Shown here in pieces: positions 7,587 to 15,586 of a DNA stretch of 64,000 nucleotides. Source of the stretch: Haladaptatus litoreus (GTDB lineage: Archaea; Halobacteriota; Halobacteria; Halobacteriales; Haladaptataceae); the NCBI RefSeq assembly GCF_900156425.1, contig NZ_FTNO01000005.1, positions 310,001 to 374,000 on the forward strand, written 5' to 3'. Below the pieces are notes generated by a model, which saw only the letters and a program-made list of their open reading frames with translations, was not told where the DNA came from and did no database searches. The first letter of the stretch is position 1. Every line of letters starts with the position of its first letter. Both the position numbers and the translations under genes were made by a program.

Positions 7587-9782
7587 ATGGTAAAAACGCT
7601 CGAACGGGACCTCGGACTCGGTGCAGTGTTCGCTATCAGTATCGGCGCGATGATTGGCAGCGGTATCTTCATCCTCCCCGCATTGGCACTCAAAATCGCA
7701 GGGCCAGCGGTGATTTTCGCGTACTTGCTCGCCGGGGTGTTAGTCGTCCCGGCCGCCCTCTCGAAATCTGAGATGGCGACAGCAATGCCCGAAGCAGGTG
7801 GCACGTACATCTACATCGAGCGCGGAATGGGGCCGATTTTGGGGACGATCGCGGGCGTCGGAACGTGGTTTTCCCTCTCGTTTAAGAGCGCGCTCGCACT
7901 CGTCGGCGGCGTCCCGTACCTCGTCCTGCTGTTCGACCTGCCGGTGAAACCCGTCGCCCTCGGACTGGCGGCGTTTCTCATTCTCGTAAACATGCTCGGC
8001 GCGAAACAGACCGGTAGACTGCAAGTCGGCATCGTCGTCATCATGCTCGCGGCGCTCGGCTGGTTCGTTGCGGGAAGCGCTGGAAGCACCCAAACGACCA
8101 ACTACGAGCCGTTTTTTGTCGGAGGCTTGGAAGGGCTGCTGGCCGCAACGGGACTCGTGTTCGTCTCCTATGCCGGAGTGACGAAAGTCGCAAGTGTCGC
8201 GGAAGAAGTAGAAGACCCGGGGAAGAACATCCCGCTAGGGATTCTCGGGTCGCTTGCGTTCACGACGTTGCTGTACGTCGCAATCGTCGCCGTCATGGTC
8301 GGCGTAACCGAGGCAGGGAGTATCGCAGGGTCGGATACCCCGGTTGCGGTCGCCGCGGAAGCGACGCTCGGGCAAGCCGGTGTGTGGGCGGTCATCGGCG
8401 CAGCAATTCTCGCGCTGGTATCGACCGCGAACGCTGGCGTCCTTTCGTCGTCGCGATACCCGTTTGCCATGAGCCGCGACAAACTCGCTCCGCCCTCGTT
8501 CGCGACGATAAATGACCGTTTCGGCACCCCGGTTTCCGCTATCACGCTGACCGGCGTCGTCGTACTGCTACTCATCGCCTTCGTTCCAATCCTCGAAATC
8601 GCCAAGTTGGCCAGCGCGTTCCAGATTCTCGTGTTCGTGCTGGTGAACCTCGCCGTCGTCGCCTTCCGTCACGGAGCCGCCGATTACGAACCCGTCTTCG
8701 AATCGCCGCTCTACCCGTGGATGCAGGGCTTCGGCGTCATCAGCGGCCTCCTGTTGCTCACGCAGATGGGACTCGTCCCGCTCGTGGGAGCGGCGATTAT
8801 CATCGTCGGGAGCATTATCTGGTATATAGTTTACGCGCGCCCACGCATCGAACGCGAGGGGGTCGCAACAGACGTTGTCCGTCGCCGAGTCGGCAAAAAC
8901 GTCCTCGCCGAAACGGAGACGCTAATGACGGGAGAATCGGTCACCGAACGGAACGGGAACGAGATACTGGTCGCACTGACACGAGACGTAGAATTGGAGC
9001 GCGAGCGGTCGCTACTGCGGCTTGCGGCCGACCTCGCCAGGCCAGACGACGGCCGCTTGATCGTCGTTCGGTTCGACGAAGTCCCCGACCAAGCACCGCT
9101 CGACCATGCCGCAGAAGTCCAGTCGCCGGCGGACGTTCGCTTCGAAGAACAGACCGACACGCTCGCCGACGAACTGGATGTCGAGGTCGAGTACGGTGAA
9201 ATCGTCAGTCACGACACGAAGCGCGCTATCGTCAATTTCGCGAGCGAGCGCGACGTATCCGCAGTCGTCGCAGAACACGAACGACTGCGTCTGCGGTCGC
9301 GGCTGTTGGCCGACCCAATCGACTGGGTCGTTCGACACGCTCCGTGTGACGTGCTGTTGGTCGAAAATCGCGGGTACGACCGACCACAGCAGGTCGTGCT
9401 CTCCAGCGAGGGTGGCCCGTATGACCCGACGACGGTCGCCGTGGCCGACGCCATCGCGCGTGAAACTGGCGGGCGCGTCACCCTCCAGTTCAGCATGGCG
9501 GACGGCCAATCAAATCAGCGCCAACAGACGATAGAGGAGTATCAGGCGGAACTCGCCGAACTGCTCTCCGCGTCGGTGTCCGCAAACGTCGTCCGGTCGG
9601 ACGGCGGCGACAACATCCCGAATCCGGAGGTCGTCATCCGTCGCGGCGTCGTCACCCGAGTATGGGGCGGAAGCGACTCGCAGGAGCGCACCGCCGTCGA
9701 TTGCACCGAGGTAACGGTCTATCCACACGAATCGCGTCGTCCCGGCCTCTTACGTCGGTTGGTAGACCGAATCGTCTTCTAG
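7587..9782 (+). CDS. APC-family amino-acid permease with C-terminal universal-stress domains
   Basis: 731 residues. About 1-430 form an APC-superfamily transporter of 12 predicted helices, opening with GAVFAISIGAMIGSGIFILP, the family's substrate-binding first helix. About 450-590 is a universal-stress-protein-like domain (EILVALTRD..., ending HAPCDVLLVENRG). A second, weaker alpha/beta domain runs to the end. Such Cat-type fusions are common in haloarchaea. Likely uptake of amino acids, possibly cationic ones; the substrate is not shown by the sequence. A T-rich tract follows the stop at about 9795. Confidence 0.9.
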   Translation: MVKTLERDLGLGAVFAISIGAMIGSGIFILPALALKIAGPAVIFAYLLAGVLVVPAALSKSEMATAMPEAGGTYIYIERGMGPILGTIAGVGTWFSLSFKSALALVGGVPYLVLLFDLPVKPVALGLAAFLILVNMLGAKQTGRLQVGIVVIMLAALGWFVAGSAGSTQTTNYEPFFVGGLEGLLAATGLVFVSYAGVTKVASVAEEVEDPGKNIPLGILGSLAFTTLLYVAIVAVMVGVTEAGSIAGSDTPVAVAAEATLGQAGVWAVIGAAILALVSTANAGVLSSSRYPFAMSRDKLAPPSFATINDRFGTPVSAITLTGVVVLLLIAFVPILEIAKLASAFQILVFVLVNLAVVAFRHGAADYEPVFESPLYPWMQGFGVISGLLLLTQMGLVPLVGAAIIIVGSIIWYIVYARPRIEREGVATDVVRRRVGKNVLAETETLMTGESVTERNGNEILVALTRDVELERERSLLRLAADLARPDDGRLIVVRFDEVPDQAPLDHAAEVQSPADVRFEEQTDTLADELDVEVEYGEIVSHDTKRAIVNFASERDVSAVVAEHERLRLRSRLLADPIDWVVRHAPCDVLLVENRGYDRPQQVVLSSEGGPYDPTTVAVADAIARETGGRVTLQFSMADGQSNQRQQTIEEYQAELAELLSASVSANVVRSDGGDNIPNPEVVIRRGVVTRVWGGSDSQERTAVDCTEVTVYPHESRRPGLLRRLVDRIVF

Positions 9783-9900
9783 CCGCCGTCGGCATTTTTT
9801 CTCTAGACCTCTGTCACGACCGAACGGCATCGACCCGAATTTGCCCCGTATTTCGGGGTGAGACGATGACGCTTAACTTTCCGGCCACGAGACGGTCGGT

Positions 9901-10518
9901 ATGGAACCGGACGACAATCATCGCAGTTGGGCCGAACGGTCGGGGGATTTTTCGCCCGCCTACTACGCCGAAATCGGCTCGAACGAGGTGAGCGACACTC
10001 TCGCCAGCGTGTTCGAGTACTACGCGGACGAGGACGCCAAAATCCTCGAAATCGGCTGTAGCTCCGGCCGTCACCTCGCCCGCCTCCGCGACGATGGCTA
10101 CACAAACCTCACCGGCATCGACATCAACGACGAGTCGTTCGACGTGATGGCCGACCGGTATCCGCGACTCGCGGAGACTGGGACGTTCCGAACTGGCGCG
10201 ATAGAGGACGTGCTTCCCGAATACCCTGACGATGCCTTCGACGTGATTTACTCGGTGGAGACGCTGCAGCACATCCACCCCGAAAACGAGTGGGTGTTCG
10301 AGGAACTGATTCGCGTCACGAGCGACCTGTTGATAACCGCCGAGAACGAGGGTAACAGCCCGCAACGAGGCCGAGGAGATGCCGAAGTCAGTTACGTGCA
10401 CGACGATTTCCCGCTCTATCACCGGAACTGGAAACAGGTGTTCTCCGGCCTCGGCCTCGCCCAACTCGTCTGCGAACCGGGGAGTCGCGACACGGTTCGC
10501 GTGTTTCGAGTGCTCTGA
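9901..10518 (+). CDS. SAM-dependent class I methyltransferase
   Basis: 205 residues with a Methyltransf_11/25-like fold: motif I is ILEIGCSSGRHLARL, motif II is the LTGIDINDES acidic loop, and motif IV is the DAFDVIYSVETLQHI segment. The substrate is unknown. It stands alone on the plus strand and converges on a small membrane-protein gene. Confidence 0.85.
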   Translation: MEPDDNHRSWAERSGDFSPAYYAEIGSNEVSDTLASVFEYYADEDAKILEIGCSSGRHLARLRDDGYTNLTGIDINDESFDVMADRYPRLAETGTFRTGAIEDVLPEYPDDAFDVIYSVETLQHIHPENEWVFEELIRVTSDLLITAENEGNSPQRGRGDAEVSYVHDDFPLYHRNWKQVFSGLGLAQLVCEPGSRDTVRVFRVL

Positions 10519-10523
10519 TGGCA

Positions 10524-10537
10524 GTTATTCGAATAAC
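10524..10537. repeat. 14-bp palindrome between convergent genes
   Basis: Perfect palindrome GTTATTCGAATAAC between the ends of the convergent genes stopping at 10518 and 10556. It may be a bidirectional terminator or a regulator site. T/A-rich flanks fit a terminator but do not prove it. Confidence 0.4.
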
Positions 10538-10555
10538 AACAAAACAACCGAGGTG

Positions 10556-10783
10556 TTAGGAGTCGGCGTCGAGCGCCGACTCCAGCGACATGAAGAAGGC
10601 GAAGTAGCCGATAACGCCAGCGAACAGGGACAGGTGGTACGCCCACGTCGGTCCCTGAAGAAGGTCGAACAGGGCGGTGACGACCGCGACCCAAATCACG
10701 GCGAAGGCGAGGTCTGCGACCATGCCAGAGCGATGTTCCCTGACGTGGTCGAGTATTGTTCCGGTGAACTGCACGTTACTCAC
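10556..10783 (-). CDS. Small two-helix membrane protein
   Basis: 75 residues from a GTG at 10783, which overlaps the stop of the universal stress gene by 8 nt and suggests coupled translation. Two hydrophobic segments (MVADLAFAVIWVAVVTALF and LSLFAGVIGYFAFFM) are separated by a short loop; the tail is acidic. A longer frame starting at 10882 would run through the stress gene and reads as basic, so it is rejected. It probably forms a unit with the upstream gene. Function unknown. Confidence 0.7.
   Translation of the reverse strand: MSNVQFTGTILDHVREHRSGMVADLAFAVIWVAVVTALFDLLQGPTWAYHLSLFAGVIGYFAFFMSLESALDADS
10559..10583 (-). terminator. Hairpin at the end of the small membrane-protein gene
   Basis: Inverted repeat with 10-bp arms GGAGTCGGCG and CGCCGACTCC around a 5-nt loop, spanning the last codons up to the stop. 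On the minus strand it is followed by a T-rich run (GTTGTTTTGTTGTTATT), which gives a terminator-like layout. Confidence 0.45.
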
Positions 10784-11249
10784 CGTCCTCCGGTTCGGCT
10801 CGCTCGTCCACGACAAGAACCGAGCGATGCGTGGAGCGGAGGACGCGTTCTGTGACGCTGCCGAGGAGCATCCGCCGGACACCGCTCCGACCGTGACTGC
10901 CCATCACGATGAGGTCGATGTCGTAGTCCTCGGCGAAATCCGCGATGACTCGGTGGGGCTGTCCAGCTCGGAAATGCTCTTCGACCGAAAGGTTTCGGTT
11001 TCGACCCTGCTCGACGACGTACTGGGTCGCTTCTCCCGCTCGGTCTTCGAGGTCGTCCATCTCGCCGAATCGACCGGCCCGGATGCGGTCGATTTGCTCG
11101 GTGCCGAGACTCACGTCCATGGCGTCGGTATCGACGACGTAGAGCGTGTAAACCTCGGCCTCGAACTTTTCGGCGATGTCGAGCGCGGATTCGACCGCCA
11201 GTTCCGCCGTTTTGCTCCCGTCCGTGGGAATGAGGATGCGTTCGTACAT
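10776..11249 (-). CDS. Universal stress protein (UspA family)
   Basis: 157 residues. It begins MYERILIPTDGSKTAELA, the usual UspA first strand. It ends with the ATP-binding-type signature GSHGRSGVRRMLLGSVTERVLR, so the nucleotide-binding subclass is likely. It is immediately upstream of a small membrane protein with overlapping frames and may act with it. Confidence 0.93.
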   Translation of the reverse strand: MYERILIPTDGSKTAELAVESALDIAEKFEAEVYTLYVVDTDAMDVSLGTEQIDRIRAGRFGEMDDLEDRAGEATQYVVEQGRNRNLSVEEHFRAGQPHRVIADFAEDYDIDLIVMGSHGRSGVRRMLLGSVTERVLRSTHRSVLVVDERAEPEDGE

Positions 11250-11303
11250 TGATTAGTGGCTTTGGGATTCGTTGATAGTTCGGTGGTGATTATCTATCGG
11301 TAG

Positions 11304-12947
11304 CTAGTCGTCTGCGGGGCTGTGTCCGCTCTTTGCATCGACGATGTCCTCGGCGCTCTGCTGTTGGCCCATCGGTTCGGGGCTGTGACACTGCCGAACG
11401 ATTTGTTTGATTCGCTCCGGCGGTTCGCTGGTCGCCATCGACACGCCGATGGTGACGGCGAACACGATTGGCGTTCCGACGAGTGCAGCCCCGACCGCTG
11501 GGAACACTTCGGCGTAAATCGGCACGAGCGGGCCGGATTCGGTGGCGAGGATGAGTTCGTTGAACACGGCGGCAGTCCAGATGAGGAGTCCGGTCGTCAT
11601 GCCCGCGAGCGCACCCTGTCGGTTGGCGTTCTCCCACCACAGGCCGAGGAAGAACATCGGGAACAACACCAGTCCGGCCAGCGAGAAGGCGAGCGCGACG
11701 AGTTCGCCGACCAGCGCTGGCGGATCGAGTGCGGTAACCGTCACGATGGCCCCCAGCACGATGATGGTGGTACGACCGATGAGCAGTTGTTGGCGCTGTG
11801 TCGCATCGGGGTTGATGATGTTCGTGTAGATGTCGTGCGCCGCGGCCGACGAGGCGGCGATGAACAGCCCGGCGGTCGTCGCAATCGCGGCAGCGATACC
11901 GCCCGCCGCGACGAGGCCGACGAACCACGTCGGGAGGTTCGCGAGTTGCGATGCGAGAACGACGATTACGTCACCCTCTGCGCCGCTCATTCCATTCGCT
12001 CCGTAGACGGGGCCGACATTCTTCGCGTAGAGGTCGGTTCCGAACGCCGCGAACGCGGGGGCGCTCAGGTACAGTAGGCAGATGAAAAACAGCCCCCAGA
12101 CGGTTGACCAGCGAGCGGTTCGCTCGCTTTCGACCGTGTAGAACCGAACCAGCACGTGCGGAAGGCCGCAGGTGCCGACGATGAGCGAGAACGCCGTCGC
12201 AATCCACAGGAAGTAGCTAGTCCCGCTGAACGGTTCGGTGAACTCCGAATTCAGTTGGCTCAACAGCGCGCCGTACTCGATTTGCGGCAGGAAGGTCGAA
12301 TAACCCTGTGTGTAGCCGACGGCGTACAGGCCTGCGAGGAACGCCACTATGAGGATGACGTACTGGACGGCCATGTTTTTCGTCGCTCCGAGCATTCCCG
12401 ACAGCGCGAGATAGCCGACGGTGATTCCCATCATGAGAATCACCATAGTGGCGTAGTCGCCACCGAAGACGTAGATACCGACCAATCCCATGCCGCGGGC
12501 CTGTCCGACCGAGTAGACGAACCCGATGAGAATCGTCGTCAGCGCGCCGATTGCGCGTGCGGTGTCCGAGTTGAATCGGTCGCCGACGAAGTCGGGTGCG
12601 GTGTACTTGCCGAACCGGCGCATCTGCGCGGCCATGAAGATGAGTAGGACGAAGTAGCCGGTTGACCAGCCGACAACGAACGCGAGTCCGTAATACCCCG
12701 ACAGCGCAATGAGTGCGGCCATACCGAGGTACGACGCCGCCGACATCCAGTTGGACCCGATTGCCATCCCGTTTTCGACGTTACCGATGGAACGACCGGC
12801 GACCCACAGGTCTTCGGTGTCGGCCACGCGGAATGCGTATCCGATGCCCAGAAACAGCAGTAACATTCCCGAAACGATGGCGGCCGGGACGATTTTGAAC
12901 GACGCGTTGAGCGCGTCCGGAAGCAGTTGAAGCGGCGTGAAGGTCAT
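11304..12947 (-). CDS. Sodium:solute symporter, large subunit (acetate-permease-like)
   Basis: 547 residues and about 13 predicted helices of the SSS family. It opens with a RVADTEDLWVAGRSIGNVENG segment like that of ActP. Further signatures are AIGSNWMSAASYLGMAALI and GTCGLPHVLVRFYTV. It overlaps by 4 nt the upstream DUF4212 protein, which is the usual small partner of this symporter class. Placed directly after acs, uptake of acetate or another short organic acid with Na+ is the best inference. Confidence 0.9.
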   Translation of the reverse strand: MTFTPLQLLPDALNASFKIVPAAIVSGMLLLFLGIGYAFRVADTEDLWVAGRSIGNVENGMAIGSNWMSAASYLGMAALIALSGYYGLAFVVGWSTGYFVLLIFMAAQMRRFGKYTAPDFVGDRFNSDTARAIGALTTILIGFVYSVGQARGMGLVGIYVFGGDYATMVILMMGITVGYLALSGMLGATKNMAVQYVILIVAFLAGLYAVGYTQGYSTFLPQIEYGALLSQLNSEFTEPFSGTSYFLWIATAFSLIVGTCGLPHVLVRFYTVESERTARWSTVWGLFFICLLYLSAPAFAAFGTDLYAKNVGPVYGANGMSGAEGDVIVVLASQLANLPTWFVGLVAAGGIAAAIATTAGLFIAASSAAAHDIYTNIINPDATQRQQLLIGRTTIIVLGAIVTVTALDPPALVGELVALAFSLAGLVLFPMFFLGLWWENANRQGALAGMTTGLLIWTAAVFNELILATESGPLVPIYAEVFPAVGAALVGTPIVFAVTIGVSMATSEPPERIKQIVRQCHSPEPMGQQQSAEDIVDAKSGHSPADD

Positions 12948-13372
12948 TGTTCGGTCCCTCCGTCGGGCGCGACGGTTTCGGTGTCCGGCGCGGCCTGCTT
13001 TGTGGAGTGGTCGATACCGTACTTCTCGTCCAGTTGGTCACGCTTTCGCGCGTAGATGAACGAGAGAATCAGCGCACCACTCGGCGCACCCATCGCGGTC
13101 AGCAGGTAGTGCAGTGGGAACCCGAGGACGGTGATGCTCGTCATGACGTCGGGTGCGAGAAACGTCGCCGTTACGGGGCCAAATACGATGATGGCCCACA
13201 CGACGAACATCGTCCACACGATTTTGAGGTGGTCGCGCATGAACGGTGTCGCCGGTTTGAAAATGTTGATTTGCGCGTCGAGATAGTTGACGTTCCGCCG
13301 ACTGGTCTGGACGCCGCCGTCCGTCTCGATGTCGGGAGCTGTCCCGTCTGATTGTGAGCTATTATCTGTCAT
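12944..13372 (-). CDS. DUF4212 small symporter subunit
   Basis: 142 residues. An acidic N-terminus is followed by the DUF4212 core: LDAQINIFKPATPFMRDHLKI, then two hydrophobic helices (VWTMFVVWAIIVFGPV and HYLLTAMGAPSGALILSFIYA), and an acidic tail. DUF4212 proteins pair with SSS-family permeases, as here, where the permease start overlaps this stop by 4 nt. It lies 63 nt after acs. Confidence 0.9.
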   Translation of the reverse strand: MTDNSSQSDGTAPDIETDGGVQTSRRNVNYLDAQINIFKPATPFMRDHLKIVWTMFVVWAIIVFGPVTATFLAPDVMTSITVLGFPLHYLLTAMGAPSGALILSFIYARKRDQLDEKYGIDHSTKQAAPDTETVAPDGGTEQ

Positions 13373-13435
13373 TGTTGACTGGTTTCGATGAGTTGTGGTC
13401 GTCCCGATTCGTGGTCGTCCTGATTCGAGCGGCGT

Positions 13436-15427
13436 TCAGTCGTCTCCGACCGTTTCCGCGATGTCTTCGACGACATCCGGATTGCGGAGGGTCGAAGTGT
13501 CGCCCAACTCCTCGCCGTTGGCGATGTCTTCCAGTAACCGACGCATGATTTTCCCGGAGCGCGTTTTCGGCAGTTCCGGCGTGAACACGATTTCCTCGGG
13601 GCGCGCGATTGGACCGATGGCGTCTTCGACGCCCTCGACGATTCGGTCGTGCAGGTCATCGTTGCCCTCGGAATCCTCCTCCGTGATGACGTAGGCGTAC
13701 ACAGCCTCGCCTTTGATGTCGTGTTGGCCACCGACGACGGCGGCCTCGGCGACGCCTTGCACGCCGACGATTGCGCTCTCGATTTCCATCGTTCCGAGGC
13801 GATGGCCGGAGACGTTGATAACGTCGTCCACGCGCCCGAGAACCGTGATGTAGCCGTCCTCGTCTATCTTCGCGCCGTCTTCGGGGAAGTACACCCAGTC
13901 CGCCGGGTCGTCGCTCTCGGTGTCCGAGTATTCGGCCCAGTACTCCGAAATGAAGCGCTCGTCGTTGTTGTACAGCGTCCGGAGCATCCCCGGCCACGGC
14001 TTGTTGACCGTGAGGTAGCCTGCCCGTCCGGGGTCGACTTCCTCACCGCGCGTATCGACAACGCGAATGTCGATGCCGGGAAGTGGCGGGCCAGCACTGC
14101 CGGGTTTCGCGTCCTTCACGCCGGGAAGCGTGGTGAGCATCATGCCGCCGGTTTCGGTCTGCCACCACGTATCCACGATTGGGCAGTCCTCGTTTCCGAT
14201 GTGCTTGTAGTACCATTTCCACGCGCGCGGGTTGATGGGTTCACCGACGGTGCCGAGCAATCGGAGCGAGGAGAGGTCGTGTCGTTCCGGATACTGACTG
14301 CCCCACTTCATGAACGCGCGAATTGCGGTTGGAGCAGTGTAGAGTTGGTCTACCTCGTACCCGTCCACGATTTCCCAGAGACGGTCACGGTCGGGATAAT
14401 CCGGCGTTCCCTCGTACATCACGCTCGTCGTCCCGAGCGCGAGCGGGCCGTAGACGATGTACGAATGGCCGGTAATCCAGCCGATGTCCGCCGCACACCA
14501 GTAGGTGTCCTCCGGTTTGATGTCCAGAACCGCCTGCGATGTCCACGACGCCCACGAGAGATAGCCCGCCGTCGTGTGTTTCACGCCCTTCGGTTGTCCG
14601 GTCGTTCCGGACGTGTACATCAAAAAGAGCATGTCTTCTGCATCCCGCGACACGGGTTCGACGTCTGCTCCCGCGTTTTCGGCCACGAGGTCGTCGTAAT
14701 CGTGGTGCGTCTCGGCCATCGGATGGTCGTACTCGTCGCCGAGTCGATCAACGACGGCCACCGCGGATACCTCGTGGTCTACGCCCGAAAGCCCCTCGTC
14801 GGCCTTCGCTTTGTGTTCGAGGGCGTCACCGCGACGGTAGTAACCGTCGCAGGTGACGAGGAACTCGGAATCCGCCGCATTCATCCGGGTTGCGAGCGCG
14901 TCCGCGGAGAATCCGGCGAAGACGACGCTGTGGGGTGCGCCGATTCGCGCACACGCCAGCATCGCTATCGGCAGTTCCGGCACCATCGGCATGTACAGCG
15001 TAACGATGTCGTCCTCACCGACGCCGAGGTCGCGTAGTGCTGCTGCGAACTCGTTGACCTCCCGATGGAGGTCGTTGTAGGTGTAAGTTCGGTCGTCCTC
15101 GTCGGTCGGTTCCCCGACCCACTCGATTGCGACCTCGTCCCCGCGATTTTCGAGATGGCGGTCGAGGCAGTTCGCCGAGGCGTTCAGCGACCCGCCCGTG
15201 AACCACTCGTAAAACGGTGGGTTCGAATCGTCGAGAACCGTATCGTACTCCGCTTCCCAATCGAGCAAATCGGCCGCTTGCGTCCAACACTCCGGCCAGT
15301 TCTGCTCGAACTCGTCGTAGATGGCGTCGTCCACGATGTTCGCCTGCTCGACAAACGACTGTGGGGGCTCGAACCGCTCTCGGTTTTCGAGACGCGCTTC
15401 GAGTTCGACATCGTTATTTTCCGTCAT
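13436..15427 (-). CDS. acs: Acetyl-CoA synthetase (acetate--CoA ligase)
   Basis: 663-residue ANL-superfamily enzyme forming acetyl-CoA from acetate, ATP and CoA through acetyl-AMP. Seen: an N-terminal Acs extension, the P-loop-like core YTSGTTGQPKGVKHTT, the WWQTETGG motif, and the C-terminal PKTRSGKIMRR with the catalytic lysine. Full length. A strong TATA-like box at 15451-15463 lies about 30 nt before the ATG. The symporter pair follows downstream, probably as one operon for uptake and activation. A second acs-like gene lies upstream beyond the regulator. Confidence 0.95.
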   Translation of the reverse strand: MTENNDVELEARLENRERFEPPQSFVEQANIVDDAIYDEFEQNWPECWTQAADLLDWEAEYDTVLDDSNPPFYEWFTGGSLNASANCLDRHLENRGDEVAIEWVGEPTDEDDRTYTYNDLHREVNEFAAALRDLGVGEDDIVTLYMPMVPELPIAMLACARIGAPHSVVFAGFSADALATRMNAADSEFLVTCDGYYRRGDALEHKAKADEGLSGVDHEVSAVAVVDRLGDEYDHPMAETHHDYDDLVAENAGADVEPVSRDAEDMLFLMYTSGTTGQPKGVKHTTAGYLSWASWTSQAVLDIKPEDTYWCAADIGWITGHSYIVYGPLALGTTSVMYEGTPDYPDRDRLWEIVDGYEVDQLYTAPTAIRAFMKWGSQYPERHDLSSLRLLGTVGEPINPRAWKWYYKHIGNEDCPIVDTWWQTETGGMMLTTLPGVKDAKPGSAGPPLPGIDIRVVDTRGEEVDPGRAGYLTVNKPWPGMLRTLYNNDERFISEYWAEYSDTESDDPADWVYFPEDGAKIDEDGYITVLGRVDDVINVSGHRLGTMEIESAIVGVQGVAEAAVVGGQHDIKGEAVYAYVITEEDSEGNDDLHDRIVEGVEDAIGPIARPEEIVFTPELPKTRSGKIMRRLLEDIANGEELGDTSTLRNPDVVEDIAETVGDD

Positions 15428-15450
15428 GGGCCAAGTTCACAAGACTCACG

Positions 15451-15463
15451 ATATTATATAAGT
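15451..15463 (-). promoter_or_regulatory. TATA box for acs
   Basis: On the minus strand ACTTATATAATAT, centred about 30 nt before the ATG at 15427, typical of haloarchaeal leaderless or near-leaderless promoters. It lies in the 159-nt gap after the regulator gene. Confidence 0.6.
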
Positions 15464-15586
15464 GGTGGAGCTAACTATACAAAACAGTCGATTTTCCAAC
15501 ACAGAGACGCTCCTCGGGGAGGGTAGGAGTTCACTACCGACGAGAGAGGACGAATCCGACGCCAGCAGCCGAGTGAAATTAAACAG

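Noticed and set aside
9257-9290. CGCAGTCGT / ACGACTGCG pair in the permease gene
   Set aside because: The 12-nt spacer and 9-bp arms make it unremarkable compared with the other stems.
13649-15037. Long open frame on the plus strand opposite acs (about 460 codons)
   Set aside because: It is antisense to a clear acetyl-CoA synthetase; its product is Arg/Val-rich with no family motif. GC-rich haloarchaeal genes commonly leave such mirror frames. Similar antisense frames opposite tnaA (38176-39582) and the S9 peptidase (32660-34147) were dropped for the same reason.
15215-15235. tRNA T-loop-like string GGTTCGAATC
   Set aside because: It lies inside acs coding sequence and no acceptor, D or anticodon stem can be drawn around it. 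No tRNA was found anywhere in the window.
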